Shown here piece after piece: positions 34,832-43,266 of a DNA stretch of 54,305 nucleotides. Location: positions 1 through 54,305 of the forward strand of contig CBFIHN010000006.1 of the NCBI GenBank assembly GCA_965662575.1. Reading direction: 5' to 3'. This stretch comes from CBFIHN01 sp965662575. Its GTDB lineage: Bacteria > Pseudomonadota > Gammaproteobacteria > Francisellales > CACEW01. Every line of letters starts with the position of its first letter. Positions within the stretch are counted from its first letter, which is position 1. Under the pieces are notes generated by a model, which saw only the letters and a program-made list of their open reading frames with translations, searched no databases and was not told where the DNA came from. Both the position numbers and the translations under genes were made by a program.

Positions 34832-35734
34832 ATGCCTACTTCTGTTGAACAGGTAAAAACTTACCTTCTCGCGTTGCAAAAACAAATTTGTCTTACCCTT
34901 GAGCAAGAAGATGGTCGGCAGACGTTTCTGATCGATGATTGGACTAGCGAACGTGGATATGGTTCAACCCGAGTATTATCCCATGGTGCGGTATTTGAAA
35001 AAGCTGGGGTTAATTTTTCTTATGTCCGTGGTGATAGTTTGCCACAAGCAGCAACGGCTAAACGTCCAGAATTAGCCGGCAAACCCTTTGAGGCAATGGG
35101 GGTCTCCTTGGTGGTTCACCCAGATAACCCTTATGTCCCAACCTCTCATGCTAATGTGCGTTTTATTTGTGTGCATACGGATGAACCGACTTGGTGGTTT
35201 GGTGGTGGTTTTGATTTAACACCGTATTACCCTTTTGAAGAAGACTGTATTTTTTGGCACCAGCAAGCTAAGGCAGCTTGTGATCCCTTTGGTGAAGAAA
35301 TTTACCCCCAATTTAAGCGGCAGTGTGATGCTTATTTTTATCTTAAGCATCGTCAGGAAACGCGAGGTATTGGCGGTTTGTTCTTTGATGACTATTGCGA
35401 ACAAAATTTTGAACACAGTTTTGCTCTAATGAAAAGTATTGGTGATCATTATCTCAAGGCTTATCAGCCGATAGTTGCCAAGCGCAAAAATAGGCCTTTT
35501 ACTGATCGTGAAAAACAATTTCAATTGTTACGCCGTGGGCGCTATGTTGAGTTTAACTTACTTTATGATCGTGGGACCCATTTTGGTCTGCAATTTGGGG
35601 GGCGTATTGAATCAATTTTAATATCCCTGCCAGCATTGGTGCGCTGGGACTACGATTTTAAGCCAGAGCCTAACACACCAGAGGCCGAAATTTATCGCTA
35701 TTTACAACCAGTTGATTGGCTGAGCATCGCATGA
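34832..35734 (+). CDS. hemF: Oxygen-dependent coproporphyrinogen III oxidase
   Basis: It decarboxylates coproporphyrinogen III to protoporphyrinogen IX in heme synthesis. It has 300 residues, the family length. Conserved blocks are GVNFSYVRGDSLP, GVSLVVHPDNPYVPTSHANV, TWWFGGGFDLTPYYPFEEDC, RGIGGLFFDDYCEQNFE and FNLLYDRGTHFGLQFGGR. The ribosome site is weak (T-rich leader). Its TGA stop lies inside the 5-bp target duplication of the complete miniature element, which inserted exactly at the gene end without changing the protein. It implies an aerobic or microaerobic life style. Confidence 0.96.
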   Translation: MPTSVEQVKTYLLALQKQICLTLEQEDGRQTFLIDDWTSERGYGSTRVLSHGAVFEKAGVNFSYVRGDSLPQAATAKRPELAGKPFEAMGVSLVVHPDNPYVPTSHANVRFICVHTDEPTWWFGGGFDLTPYYPFEEDCIFWHQQAKAACDPFGEEIYPQFKRQCDAYFYLKHRQETRGIGGLFFDDYCEQNFEHSFALMKSIGDHYLKAYQPIVAKRKNRPFTDREKQFQLLRRGRYVEFNLLYDRGTHFGLQFGGRIESILISLPALVRWDYDFKPEPNTPEAEIYRYLQPVDWLSIA

Positions 35735-35735
35735 T

Positions 35736-35876
35736 GGGACTGTTGCAAACTGGTTTCTAGCGGCACTAGCGTCGTTTAAAAAAATGAAAAACTGCTCATT
35801 TATTAGGCATAAACTCCGCTTTTTTAATTTTTTTCGTCTAGCTATTGCTCGCTATAAACCAGTTTGCAACAGCCCC
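35736..35876 (+). mobile_element. Complete miniature inverted-repeat element (MITE), 141 bp
   Basis: The left end GGGACTGTTGCAAACTGGTT and the right end (read on the minus strand) GGGGCTGTTGCAAACTGGTT match at all but one of 21 positions. Looser symmetry continues to about 47 bases, so the whole unit can fold back on itself. It is flanked on both sides by ATGAT (35731-35735 and 35877-35881), a 5-bp target-site duplication. It has no ORF. The TIR tip resembles IS6-family ends (IS26: GGCACTGTTGCAAA, from memory), but those give 8-bp duplications, so the parent transposase is unknown. It is the reference copy for the fragments elsewhere in the window. Confidence 0.88.
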
Positions 35877-35968
35877 ATGATGCCTTTATGTCTTTTATAT
35901 GCATAGCACTATGACATTGACCTCAAATTGAGTTATGCTTAGATCCATCAGATTTACCCGTTGTAATT

Positions 35969-36778
35969 ATGAGTGATAACCCTGCTGTTATCAGCCTGAA
36001 AAACCTTTCATTTTATCGTGGGCAGCGTATGATTTTTCGGGATTTAGATCTTAAAATTCCTAAAGGCAAAGTCACAGCAATTATGGGCCCCAGTGGGACT
36101 GGCAAAACGACTTTGTTGCACCTAATCGGTGGGTTATTATCACCGGCATCGGGTGACATAACCGTATTAGGGCAGTCGGTCCCTAATTTAAGCAACAAAC
36201 AACTGCTGCAATTAAGAAAGCGAATGGGGTTATTGTTCCAAAGTGGTGCACTATTTACGGATATGAGTGTTTATGAAAATATCGCGTTTCCAATGCGTGT
36301 TCACACTCATTTGCCGGAAGAGCTTATCCATACGATTGTTTTAATCAAACTGGAAGCCGTTGGCTTGCGTGGTGCCATTGATTTAATGCCATCAGAATTA
36401 TCGGGTGGTATGTCACGTCGTGTTGCCTTGGCACGGGCAATTGCCTTGGACCCGGAACTCATGCTGTATGATGAGCCCTTTACTGGTCAAGATCCCATTT
36501 CAATGGGAGTCATCGTCAAATTGATCCGTGAGCTTAATGAAAGCTTGAATTTAACCTCCGTGATTGTTTCTCATGATGTCGCTGAAGTCTGCAGTATCGC
36601 TGATTATGTTTATGTGCTTTCTGCTGGTCGAGTGATTGGTCAGGGGCAACCGGATGATGTTTTGCATGATCAATCACCCCAAGTGATACAATTTATGCAT
36701 GGTCAACCAGATGGCCCAGTTCCTTTTCACTATCCAGCACCTGATTTACAGCAGGCCTTATTTGAGGAGCAGGAATGA
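35969..36778 (+). CDS. mlaF: Phospholipid transport ABC ATPase MlaF
   Basis: The ATPase of the MlaFEDB complex, which moves phospholipids between inner and outer membrane and keeps outer-leaflet asymmetry. It has 269 residues. Walker A is IMGPSGTGKTTLLHLIGG, the signature is LSGGMSRRVALARAI, Walker B is ELMLYDEPFTGQDP and the switch histidine is in VIVSHDVAEV. Its TGA overlaps the mlaE ATG (ATGA). It starts a six-gene run ending at murA, as in E. coli. Confidence 0.95.
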   Translation: MSDNPAVISLKNLSFYRGQRMIFRDLDLKIPKGKVTAIMGPSGTGKTTLLHLIGGLLSPASGDITVLGQSVPNLSNKQLLQLRKRMGLLFQSGALFTDMSVYENIAFPMRVHTHLPEELIHTIVLIKLEAVGLRGAIDLMPSELSGGMSRRVALARAIALDPELMLYDEPFTGQDPISMGVIVKLIRELNESLNLTSVIVSHDVAEVCSIADYVYVLSAGRVIGQGQPDDVLHDQSPQVIQFMHGQPDGPVPFHYPAPDLQQALFEEQE

Positions 36779-37536
36779 ATAAAGTTGCCGTACTTGGTGC
36801 TTGGGGCTTAAGTTTTTGTCAGCGTCTTGGTGCCTCAACTTGTTTCTTACTTCGTGCAATTTTTGGTGGCGTATCAGCAAGGCTGTTGATCAATCAATTG
36901 TATCATGTAGGCGTTTTGTCACTATTGATTATTCTGGTATCCGGGATATTTATTGGTTTTGTCCTTGGCCTTCAGGGCTATTATACCTTGTCACAATTTA
37001 GTGCCTCTCAAGCACTGGGTCAGTTATTGGCATTGAGTATTGTCCGTGAATTAGGTCCGGTGGTTACCGCCCTATTATTTGCGGGACGTGCTGGTAGTGC
37101 GTTGACGTCCGAAATTGGCTTGATGAAAGCAACGGAACAATTGTCATCACTAAAAATGATGGGCGTAGATCCTCTCAAGCAAATTATTGCACCACGATTA
37201 TGGGCGGGGATAATTTCTCTCCCTTTATTGGCGATTATTTTTGCAGCTGTCGCTATTTTAGGCGGTTATTGGGTTGGTGTTGATTGGTTGGGCGTTGATG
37301 CCGGCACCTTTTGGGGTAATATGCAAAGTTCCGTCAGTTTTGATACAGATACCCTCAACGGGATCATTAAAAGTGTGGTTTTTGCGATTGTCGTCACTTG
37401 GATTGCTGTGTATCAAGGTTATGCCTGTGTGCCAACCTCTGCAGGTATCGCACGAGCAACAACACGGACAGTTGTTTACTCATCACTGGCGATCTTAGGT
37501 TTGGATTTTATTCTGACCGCAATGATGTTTAATTAA
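36775..37536 (+). CDS. mlaE: Phospholipid transport permease MlaE
   Basis: The integral membrane permease of the Mla complex. It has 253 residues with about five or six hydrophobic segments and the conserved family block IVRELGPVVTALLFAGRAGS followed by ALTSEIGLMKATEQ. It overlaps mlaF by four bases and is followed by AAGGGA, which overlaps its own stop and serves mlaD. Confidence 0.95.
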   Translation: MNKVAVLGAWGLSFCQRLGASTCFLLRAIFGGVSARLLINQLYHVGVLSLLIILVSGIFIGFVLGLQGYYTLSQFSASQALGQLLALSIVRELGPVVTALLFAGRAGSALTSEIGLMKATEQLSSLKMMGVDPLKQIIAPRLWAGIISLPLLAIIFAAVAILGGYWVGVDWLGVDAGTFWGNMQSSVSFDTDTLNGIIKSVVFAIVVTWIAVYQGYACVPTSAGIARATTRTVVYSSLAILGLDFILTAMMFN

Positions 37537-37550
37537 GGGACAAAGTGCTT

Positions 37551-38015
37551 ATGAAACAAAAGAAATTAGAATTTGCCGTCGGCATTTTTATGATCGTAGC
37601 CATCATGGCAATTATCTTTATGGCGTTGCAGGTCAGTGGACTGTCTTTGACCAGCCTGGGTAAAAAAACCTACCAAGTCACTGCTGTGTTTAGTGACATT
37701 GGTAATTTAAAAGTCCGGGCGCCTGTACGTGTCGCCGGTGTTTCAATTGGTAGCGTACAAAACATCATTTTGGATAAAAGCACTTATGAAGCGAAAGTCA
37801 TTTTAAGTCTTGATGACTATGCCAATAATTTACCGACAGACACCAGCGCCAGGATTACTTCGTCTGGTTTGCTGGGTGATAATTATATTAGCCTATCACC
37901 AGGTTATGATAGCCGTTTTTTAAAAAATGGTAGTAAAATTGTAACGACCTATCCAGCAACCAGTATACAAAATCTTATTTCTACTTTTGTCAGTGGAGGA
38001 AAAAAAGCATCATGA
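37551..38015 (+). CDS. mlaD: MCE-domain substrate-binding protein MlaD
   Basis: A hexameric MCE ring bound to the MlaE permease and anchored by one N-terminal helix (FAVGIFMIVAIMAIIFMALQ). The MCE domain reads YQVTAVFSDIGNLKVRAPVR followed by VAGVSIGSV, and SARITSSGLLGDNYISLSPG. I take the ATG at 37551, ten bases after AAGGGA; a GTG at 37545 is too close. It has 154 residues. Its stop overlaps the start of mlaC as ATGA. Confidence 0.94.
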   Translation: MKQKKLEFAVGIFMIVAIMAIIFMALQVSGLSLTSLGKKTYQVTAVFSDIGNLKVRAPVRVAGVSIGSVQNIILDKSTYEAKVILSLDDYANNLPTDTSARITSSGLLGDNYISLSPGYDSRFLKNGSKIVTTYPATSIQNLISTFVSGGKKAS

Positions 38016-38632
38016 AGATGGCATTAAAAATTTTATTATCATTCACCGTATTTGTCTTAAGTTCTTGCGTTTATGCTCAGTCGGCGTCACACCCTTTGGT
38101 AAACCCACAAGTGCTTCTGCAAAAAACCATTCAGTCACTGCAGAAAGATATTAAGCATCATCGTGCCACACTTGAGCACAGCAAACAGCAGCTTTATAAG
38201 ACAGTGCAGGCGCATATTATGCCCATTGTTGATTTACAAAAAATGGCCCAGATAACGTTAGGCAATAAATGGCGTCATACCAGTGAAACACAGCGTCACT
38301 TGTTTATTGATGCCTTTTCAAAGCTACTCACTCGGACTTATGCCAATGCGTTGTTAAGTTTATCTGAGTATCGATTCTCACTGAGGCCACTGCGTGGCAA
38401 TCATTGGAAAGTGGCCAAAGATATTCAGATCCAAGGAGACATTTCTCGTGGTGGCAAAAGCTCAAGCGTGACCTATTACCTAACGCGTCAAAAAGACAAT
38501 CAGTGGCAAATTTATGATTTTGCAGTGGAGGGTGTAAGTTTTATGCAAAATTTCCATGCACAGTTTGAATCATTTGCTGACGTCAAGACACTGAATAAAA
38601 AATTAGTTGCGATCAACCAGGCGGCTGTATGA
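38012..38632 (+). CDS. mlaC: Periplasmic phospholipid carrier MlaC
   Basis: It shuttles phospholipid between the outer-membrane MlaA complex and MlaFEDB. It has 206 residues with a signal peptide (LKILLSFTVFVLSSCVYAQS). The Ttg2D/Tol family core is visible in KTVQAHIMPIVDLQKMAQIT followed by LGNKWRHTSETQRHLFIDAF, and YANALLSLSEYRF. VLSSCVYA could be read as a lipobox, but mature MlaC is normally soluble. Its stop overlaps mlaB as ATGA. Confidence 0.92.
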   Translation: MKMALKILLSFTVFVLSSCVYAQSASHPLVNPQVLLQKTIQSLQKDIKHHRATLEHSKQQLYKTVQAHIMPIVDLQKMAQITLGNKWRHTSETQRHLFIDAFSKLLTRTYANALLSLSEYRFSLRPLRGNHWKVAKDIQIQGDISRGGKSSSVTYYLTRQKDNQWQIYDFAVEGVSFMQNFHAQFESFADVKTLNKKLVAINQAAV

Positions 38633-38934
38633 ATTTTGATTGGCAACAGCAAGGTCACCATTGGCAGCTTTCTGGTGAGATGACATTTGACACCTTATCA
38701 AAACATGCCAGGTTGTTTATGTCAGATTGGCCGAAGCATGATGCTTGGGTGCTCGATTGTCAACAATTAACCAAAGTCGATAGTGCTGGTGTTGCAATCT
38801 TAATGAATTGTCTAGCCTATGCTCGGCGTCAGCAATTACCTTTGTCAATCGTCGGTATTGCCGAGGATGTTGTCCAGTTAATGCGCGCGCAAGGTGTGCA
38901 GCAAGTTTTTAATGAGGCCAACCTATGTCCATGA
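38629..38934 (+). CDS. mlaB: STAS-domain protein MlaB
   Basis: A small cytoplasmic STAS protein that binds MlaF and promotes transporter assembly. It has 101 residues. DAWVLDCQQLTKVDSAGVAI matches the STAS core containing the conserved DSAG threonine/serine site. The start overlaps the mlaC stop and the 3' end overlaps ibaG. Confidence 0.9.
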   Translation: MNFDWQQQGHHWQLSGEMTFDTLSKHARLFMSDWPKHDAWVLDCQQLTKVDSAGVAILMNCLAYARRQQLPLSIVGIAEDVVQLMRAQGVQQVFNEANLCP

Positions 38935-39155
38935 CCCCCCAAACTATTAAGCAAAAAATTGAAGCGGCACTGCCCAGTGCCCAGGTGAGTGTTACCAGTG
39001 ATGATGATGTTCATTTTCAGGCAGAAGTGCTATGCCCAAGTTTTGCCGGCTTGACACGAATCAAACAACAACAAGCCGTTTATGCTGTTTTAAATCCTGA
39101 TATTGCGACCGGTGAGATCCATGCTTTGCAACTCAAAACCGGTGTGCCAGACTAA
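38925..39155 (+). CDS. ibaG: BolA-family protein IbaG
   Basis: The protein has 76 residues. QTIKQKIEAALPSAQVSVTS, then FQAEVLCPSFAGLTRIKQQQ and AVYAVL, then GEIHALQLKT is the BolA fold. IbaG binds monothiol glutaredoxin and Fe-S clusters and is encoded with mla/murA in many gammaproteobacteria. In most homologues the conserved BolA position before FxGxxR-type residues is a histidine or cysteine; here EVLCPSFAGL has a cysteine. GAGG lies seven bases before the ATG at 38925; an ATG at 38931 is an alternative. murA follows after three bases. Confidence 0.9.
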   Translation: MSMTPQTIKQKIEAALPSAQVSVTSDDDVHFQAEVLCPSFAGLTRIKQQQAVYAVLNPDIATGEIHALQLKTGVPD

Positions 39156-39158
39156 ACT

Positions 39159-40424
39159 ATGCAAGAAAAGTTACTGATCCATGGAGGGCAGAAACTAAAC
39201 GGAGAAGTTTATATCTCAGGGGCGAAGAACTCAGCATTAAAGTTGTTGGCAGCAACACTTTTAGCTAGTGAGCCGGTGACTATTTCAAATTTGCCGCATC
39301 TCAATGACATTACGATTATGTTGAGTTTATTAGGAGATCTGGGGTGTGGTGTTGAAATTCAGCAAGGCTTATCAGTCACAGTTAATACCAACACGCTATT
39401 AGATACAACGGTTTCTTACGAACTGGTTAAAGCTATGCGTGCATCGATTGTCGTACTTGGCCCTTTATTGGCAAGGCATGGCTGTGCCCGAGTGGCTTTG
39501 CCTGGTGGCTGTGCTATTGGTCCGAGACCAATTGATATCCATCTCGCCGGTCTCAAGGCTATGGGTGCTGATATTGAACTGAAAGAAGGCTACATCGATG
39601 CGAAAGTCAATGGTCGTCTACACGGTGCAACGATTGATATGCACACCGTCACTGTTACTGGGACTGAAAATTTAATGATGGCTGCCGCGCTGGCCGACGG
39701 GGTAACAATCATCAATAACGCGGCACGTGAACCAGAAGTTGTCGATTTAGCAAAGTTCCTCATTGCAATGGGTGCCAAAATAGACGGTGCGGGGACTTCC
39801 TCGATTACAATTACCGGTGTTGAGCAACTTCAAGGTTGTCGATATCAGGTGATTGCCGATCGTATTGAAGCCGGGACCTATCTGGCCGCTGCGGTAATGA
39901 CCAGTGGTGATGTGACGGTCAAAAATGTTGATATACCGAGCTTGCAGTTAGTTATTGAAAAATTTCAACAAGCCGGTGCCAATATGACTATTCAGGGAAA
40001 TGATATCCATATCAATATGTCTGGGCGCATGTTACGTGCTGTTGATATTGAAACTGCACCGTATCCCGGTATGGCCACCGATTTACAGGCGGTCTTTATG
40101 GCAATGAATGTCGTTGCTGCCGGTGTTGGTATGATTGCAGAGAATATTTTCGAAAACCGCTTTATGCATGTGGCAGAGTTACAACGCTTGGGTGCCAGTA
40201 TCAAAGTGAAAGGCGATATTGCTATTTCTGCTGGTGTCAGCAAGCTAATTGGAGCACCGGTTATGGCACGTGATTTACGCGCAGGTGCTTGTTTGGTGTT
40301 GGCCGCATTAGTTGCCGAAGGTGAAACAATTATTGAGGGTCTGGAGCATATTGATCGAGGTTATGAGTACATCGAAGAAAAACTTAACCGGCTAGGTGCA
40401 GATGTGCGGCGAGTCATGCAGTGA
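39159..40424 (+). CDS. murA: UDP-N-acetylglucosamine 1-carboxyvinyltransferase MurA
   Basis: The first committed step of peptidoglycan synthesis, transferring enolpyruvate from PEP to UDP-GlcNAc. It has 421 residues. The N-terminal block is LNGEVYISGAKNSALKLLAA. The catalytic cysteine is in LPGGCAIGPRPIDIHLAGLK (Cys118), so fosfomycin sensitivity at this residue is expected. GTENLMMAAALADG, then AAREPEVVDLA, then RIEAGTYLAAA are conserved. It ends the mlaFEDCB-ibaG-murA run. Confidence 0.97.
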   Translation: MQEKLLIHGGQKLNGEVYISGAKNSALKLLAATLLASEPVTISNLPHLNDITIMLSLLGDLGCGVEIQQGLSVTVNTNTLLDTTVSYELVKAMRASIVVLGPLLARHGCARVALPGGCAIGPRPIDIHLAGLKAMGADIELKEGYIDAKVNGRLHGATIDMHTVTVTGTENLMMAAALADGVTIINNAAREPEVVDLAKFLIAMGAKIDGAGTSSITITGVEQLQGCRYQVIADRIEAGTYLAAAVMTSGDVTVKNVDIPSLQLVIEKFQQAGANMTIQGNDIHINMSGRMLRAVDIETAPYPGMATDLQAVFMAMNVVAAGVGMIAENIFENRFMHVAELQRLGASIKVKGDIAISAGVSKLIGAPVMARDLRAGACLVLAALVAEGETIIEGLEHIDRGYEYIEEKLNRLGADVRRVMQ

Positions 40425-40585
40425 GTTGATAAATGATTCTGCGGCATCTTTCCTGGCTGGTATTTCAAAAACTCTGAAGGTCAGTTGTCTTAAGATATAT
40501 CAACACCATCAAGGCCAAAAGCTGTGACTATTAAAAAAGCCAGCTGGAACTAAGTGCCTAAAAGCTCTCCGCAATTATTAAACCG

Positions 40586-42766
40586 TTACTCATTTACAAA
40601 AGACCTATTTTGGTCCGAATTCGATTCAGGCCAGAATATGTTGGTGATTTTGTAATCATTACTGCTTTTTTCTTGTAATAATATCTGGTAGGCGATGCTC
40701 TTAAATCCCCCCAGAGTGTTGGTTACTTTTTCTAGGGGGGATGTGGTAATTTCTATTATGCTAGTCTCTTGATCTTCTGATAAGAAATCTTTTTTATTGA
40801 AACTCTGCAATGCATCCAAAGTCCTGGCTATTTCTTGCGGATTATTTTTAGTGTTAACTGCCACTCTATAGCTAAGGGTTATGACAACTATTTCTAGGTC
40901 AATCTGTTCTTTTGGTAGTAAATAGGATAATACGCCCTTTTTAGCAAGTTTAGCCAAAGTCCACAGGCTGTTGGCTATCTCTTGATAATTAGCGTTAGGG
41001 TCACTTCCTATCTTGCTGGCGAGTTCTAAGGCAATGAATACGATCGCTGTTTTTACATCTGTTGATAGCAGCAAGTCCTTTTCAATGAGTGTAACTAAAG
41101 CCCACAGGGTGTTAGCTCTATGTTGAGAAGTAGCGTTCAAGTTGTCATCTTTCACACTATTGGCAAAGCCGGTCACAAATGCTTCCAGGTTATATTGATA
41201 GGATGGTGATAACTCTGATAACAAACCCTTTTTAGCGATTTTGGTCAAACCACACAGGCTGTTGGCTCTACTTTGAGAATTAGTGCCGAAATCACCTGCT
41301 ACATTATCAAGGATTTTTATGACAGCTAATTTTAAAAGCCGTAAGAAGGTAATTTGATATTCTGATGACTCAGACCACAACAAATTTTTTTCAGCGAGTT
41401 TCCCTAATCCCCACAAGCTGCTGGAATTATGTTGAAAATTAGTCTTAGAATCACTTGCTACATCAGCAGCGAGTGTGATGGCAATTTGTGCTAGGAGATT
41501 TGGAGTTTCTGATAATACTGTGAACTCTGTATTTTTTAAATCTGACTGATTTTCATACTCATGCGAGATTTCTTTCAAGCTAGATAGACTTTTTGCAGCC
41601 AAGATTTTTTTCAAGCTAGATAGACTTTTTGTAGCCTTTTCAAGGAGGCTACCAGCTGGTTTTTGGTTGTTTTCAAAAAATACGAAGTTCTTCTCAGATA
41701 ATAGATTAGGTAACCAGTTTTTTTCAGCAAGTTTACCCAAGCTCCATAGGCTGTTGGCTCTACTTTGAGCATTAGCTTCAGAGTCAACTGACAACTTATA
41801 GGCGAGGATTATGACAGCTGTTTCTAGGTTAATGTGATTTTCTGGTGATAAATAGGATAATAAGCCCTTTTCAGCAAGTTTAGCCAAACCCCACAGGCTA
41901 TTGGCTTTACTTTGAGCCTCAGCGCTAGGGTCAACTGATACATCAGAGGCGAGTCTTGTCGCGTATGTTGCTAGGTTAGTTAGATATTTTGATGATAGAT
42001 TATATAGATATAGATCATATAGATATAGATCATATAGATATAGTAAGTCATTTTCATCAAGCTTAGCCAAACCCCACAGGCTGTTGGCTCTTTCTTGAGA
42101 ATTAGCGGTAGTGTCAATTGACATATTATAGGCGAGGGTTATGACAGCTTCTAGGAAATAAAAATGATCTGTTGATGATAACCCAGATAAAAAATCAGCG
42201 AGTCTGCCCAGTCCCCACAGGCTGTTAGCGTTACCTTGAGAATTAGCGGTAGTGTCAGCTGCCACCTGATAGGCGAGGGTTATGGCGGCCATTTTTAGGG
42301 AAATTTGATAATCTGGTGATAAATTATATAACAAGCCTTTTTGAGCGAGTTTACCCAAACTCCACAGGCTGTTAGCTTTGCTTTTAGAATCCGCGTTGAT
42401 GTCAAGTGCCACCTGATAGGCGAGGGTTATGGCGACCATTTTTAGGGAAATTTGATAATCTGGTGATAACTTATATAACAAGCCTTCTTGAGTGAGTTTA
42501 CCCAAATTCCACAGGCTGTTAGCTTTGCTTTGAGAATCCGCGTTGATGTCATCTGCCACCTGATAGGCGAGGGTTATGGCCGCCATTTTTAGGCAACTTT
42601 GATCTTCTAATGATACCTTAGATAACAAGTGTTGTTGAGCGAGTGTAACCAAACTCCACAGGGCTGTGGCGCGCTGTTGAGAATTAGCGTTAGGTCCCTT
42701 TGCTACATCAAAAGCGGCCCGTATTGTTTTTGCTGCTTTGTGCTCAACTTTTTTTACCTCTAACAT
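40586..42766 (-). CDS. Alpha-solenoid protein with about 12 OPR-like ANSLWxLxKL repeats
   Basis: The protein has 726 residues and no signal peptide. It is built of ~47-49-residue helical repeats. Each contains A-N-S-L-W-x-L-x-K-L followed by EKGLLxxLSPxxQ and a second helix ending in ITLAYQVA. Tryptophans at residues 37, 86, 135, 184 and 231 show the period. Later units include ANSLWGLAKLAEKGLLSYLS, SSSLWGLGKLAEKNLL, ANSLCGLTKIAKKGLL, ANTLWALVTL and ANSLWTLAKLAKKGVL. The ANxLWALAKL core resembles octotricopeptide (OPR)/FASTK-type repeats, which are RNA-binding in organelles, and Coxiella-type repeat families. I see no catalytic domain. Its ATG lies inside the end of an IS982-type fragment, with GAGAGGG upstream. 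It may be a translocated effector or RNA binder. Both are inference. Confidence 0.75.
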   Translation of the reverse strand: MLEVKKVEHKAAKTIRAAFDVAKGPNANSQQRATALWSLVTLAQQHLLSKVSLEDQSCLKMAAITLAYQVADDINADSQSKANSLWNLGKLTQEGLLYKLSPDYQISLKMVAITLAYQVALDINADSKSKANSLWSLGKLAQKGLLYNLSPDYQISLKMAAITLAYQVAADTTANSQGNANSLWGLGRLADFLSGLSSTDHFYFLEAVITLAYNMSIDTTANSQERANSLWGLAKLDENDLLYLYDLYLYDLYLYNLSSKYLTNLATYATRLASDVSVDPSAEAQSKANSLWGLAKLAEKGLLSYLSPENHINLETAVIILAYKLSVDSEANAQSRANSLWSLGKLAEKNWLPNLLSEKNFVFFENNQKPAGSLLEKATKSLSSLKKILAAKSLSSLKEISHEYENQSDLKNTEFTVLSETPNLLAQIAITLAADVASDSKTNFQHNSSSLWGLGKLAEKNLLWSESSEYQITFLRLLKLAVIKILDNVAGDFGTNSQSRANSLCGLTKIAKKGLLSELSPSYQYNLEAFVTGFANSVKDDNLNATSQHRANTLWALVTLIEKDLLLSTDVKTAIVFIALELASKIGSDPNANYQEIANSLWTLAKLAKKGVLSYLLPKEQIDLEIVVITLSYRVAVNTKNNPQEIARTLDALQSFNKKDFLSEDQETSIIEITTSPLEKVTNTLGGFKSIAYQILLQEKSSNDYKITNIFWPESNSDQNRSFVNE
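41574..41631. repeat. 36-bp tandem duplication inside the solenoid gene
   Basis: TTCAAGCTAGATAGACTTTT occurs at 41574 and again 36 bases later at 41610. In the protein this gives two copies of KSLSSLK twelve residues apart, in the linker after repeat 7. Confidence 0.75.
42003..42043. repeat. 15-bp in-frame tandem repeat inside the solenoid gene
   Basis: The unit TATAGATATAGATCA is present 2.7 times without a mismatch. It encodes the LYLYD pentapeptide runs in repeat 5. A 15-base unit keeps the frame if copies are gained or lost. Confidence 0.85.
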
Positions 42767-43038
42767 AATTCCACCCTCTCAAATTGAATAGCTGGGTAAT
42801 CCAGCATTTTATTAATAGCTACACCAACAGTATGGGCAAGAATTTTTCTGACCACTCTGTCTGTTAAATGCCAACAATCCCTGGCTCTAACTTTTTCAAT
42901 ATTAAATTGCTCAGCCAATTGACCTATGACTGTCTCCACTAATCTTCGGGTTGATGTGATCCAGCGATTGGCATCTTTCCTTCTGCTGTCCTTCATATTA
43001 TTACGGGTAGAGGTTTGAAGGGCGGATCCAACTAGCTA
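42760..43038 (-). pseudogene. 3' fragment of an IS982-type transposase
   Basis: The frame is open from 43038 to the stop at 42760. It contains RRKDANRWITSTRRLVETVI, then GQLAEQFNIEKVRARDCWHL, then RVVRKILAHTVGVAINKML, which looks like the C-terminal ~80 residues of IS982-family transposases. The N-terminal catalytic region is absent and a stop closes the frame upstream. Its last codons overlap the start of the solenoid gene by seven bases. From 43039 to 43266 I see no gene. Confidence 0.65.
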
Positions 43039-43266
43039 ACGCAACTTTTTCTACTCATGTCCTCAGCTAAAATATCAGCTGATTTTCTAAATTTCAGGTG
43101 TTTTTTGGTCTGTAATTAAGCTCGTCTTCCACCACCTTAATTTAACCAGGTTAAAATCAGTTGCTTTGGGGGGAAGTATTGTTGAATCAATCCATTGGTC
43201 TTTTCATTGGTTCCTTACTCATGAGAAGATTACGGATGTGTGAAAAAGAAGTCAACCCCCAGGGCG

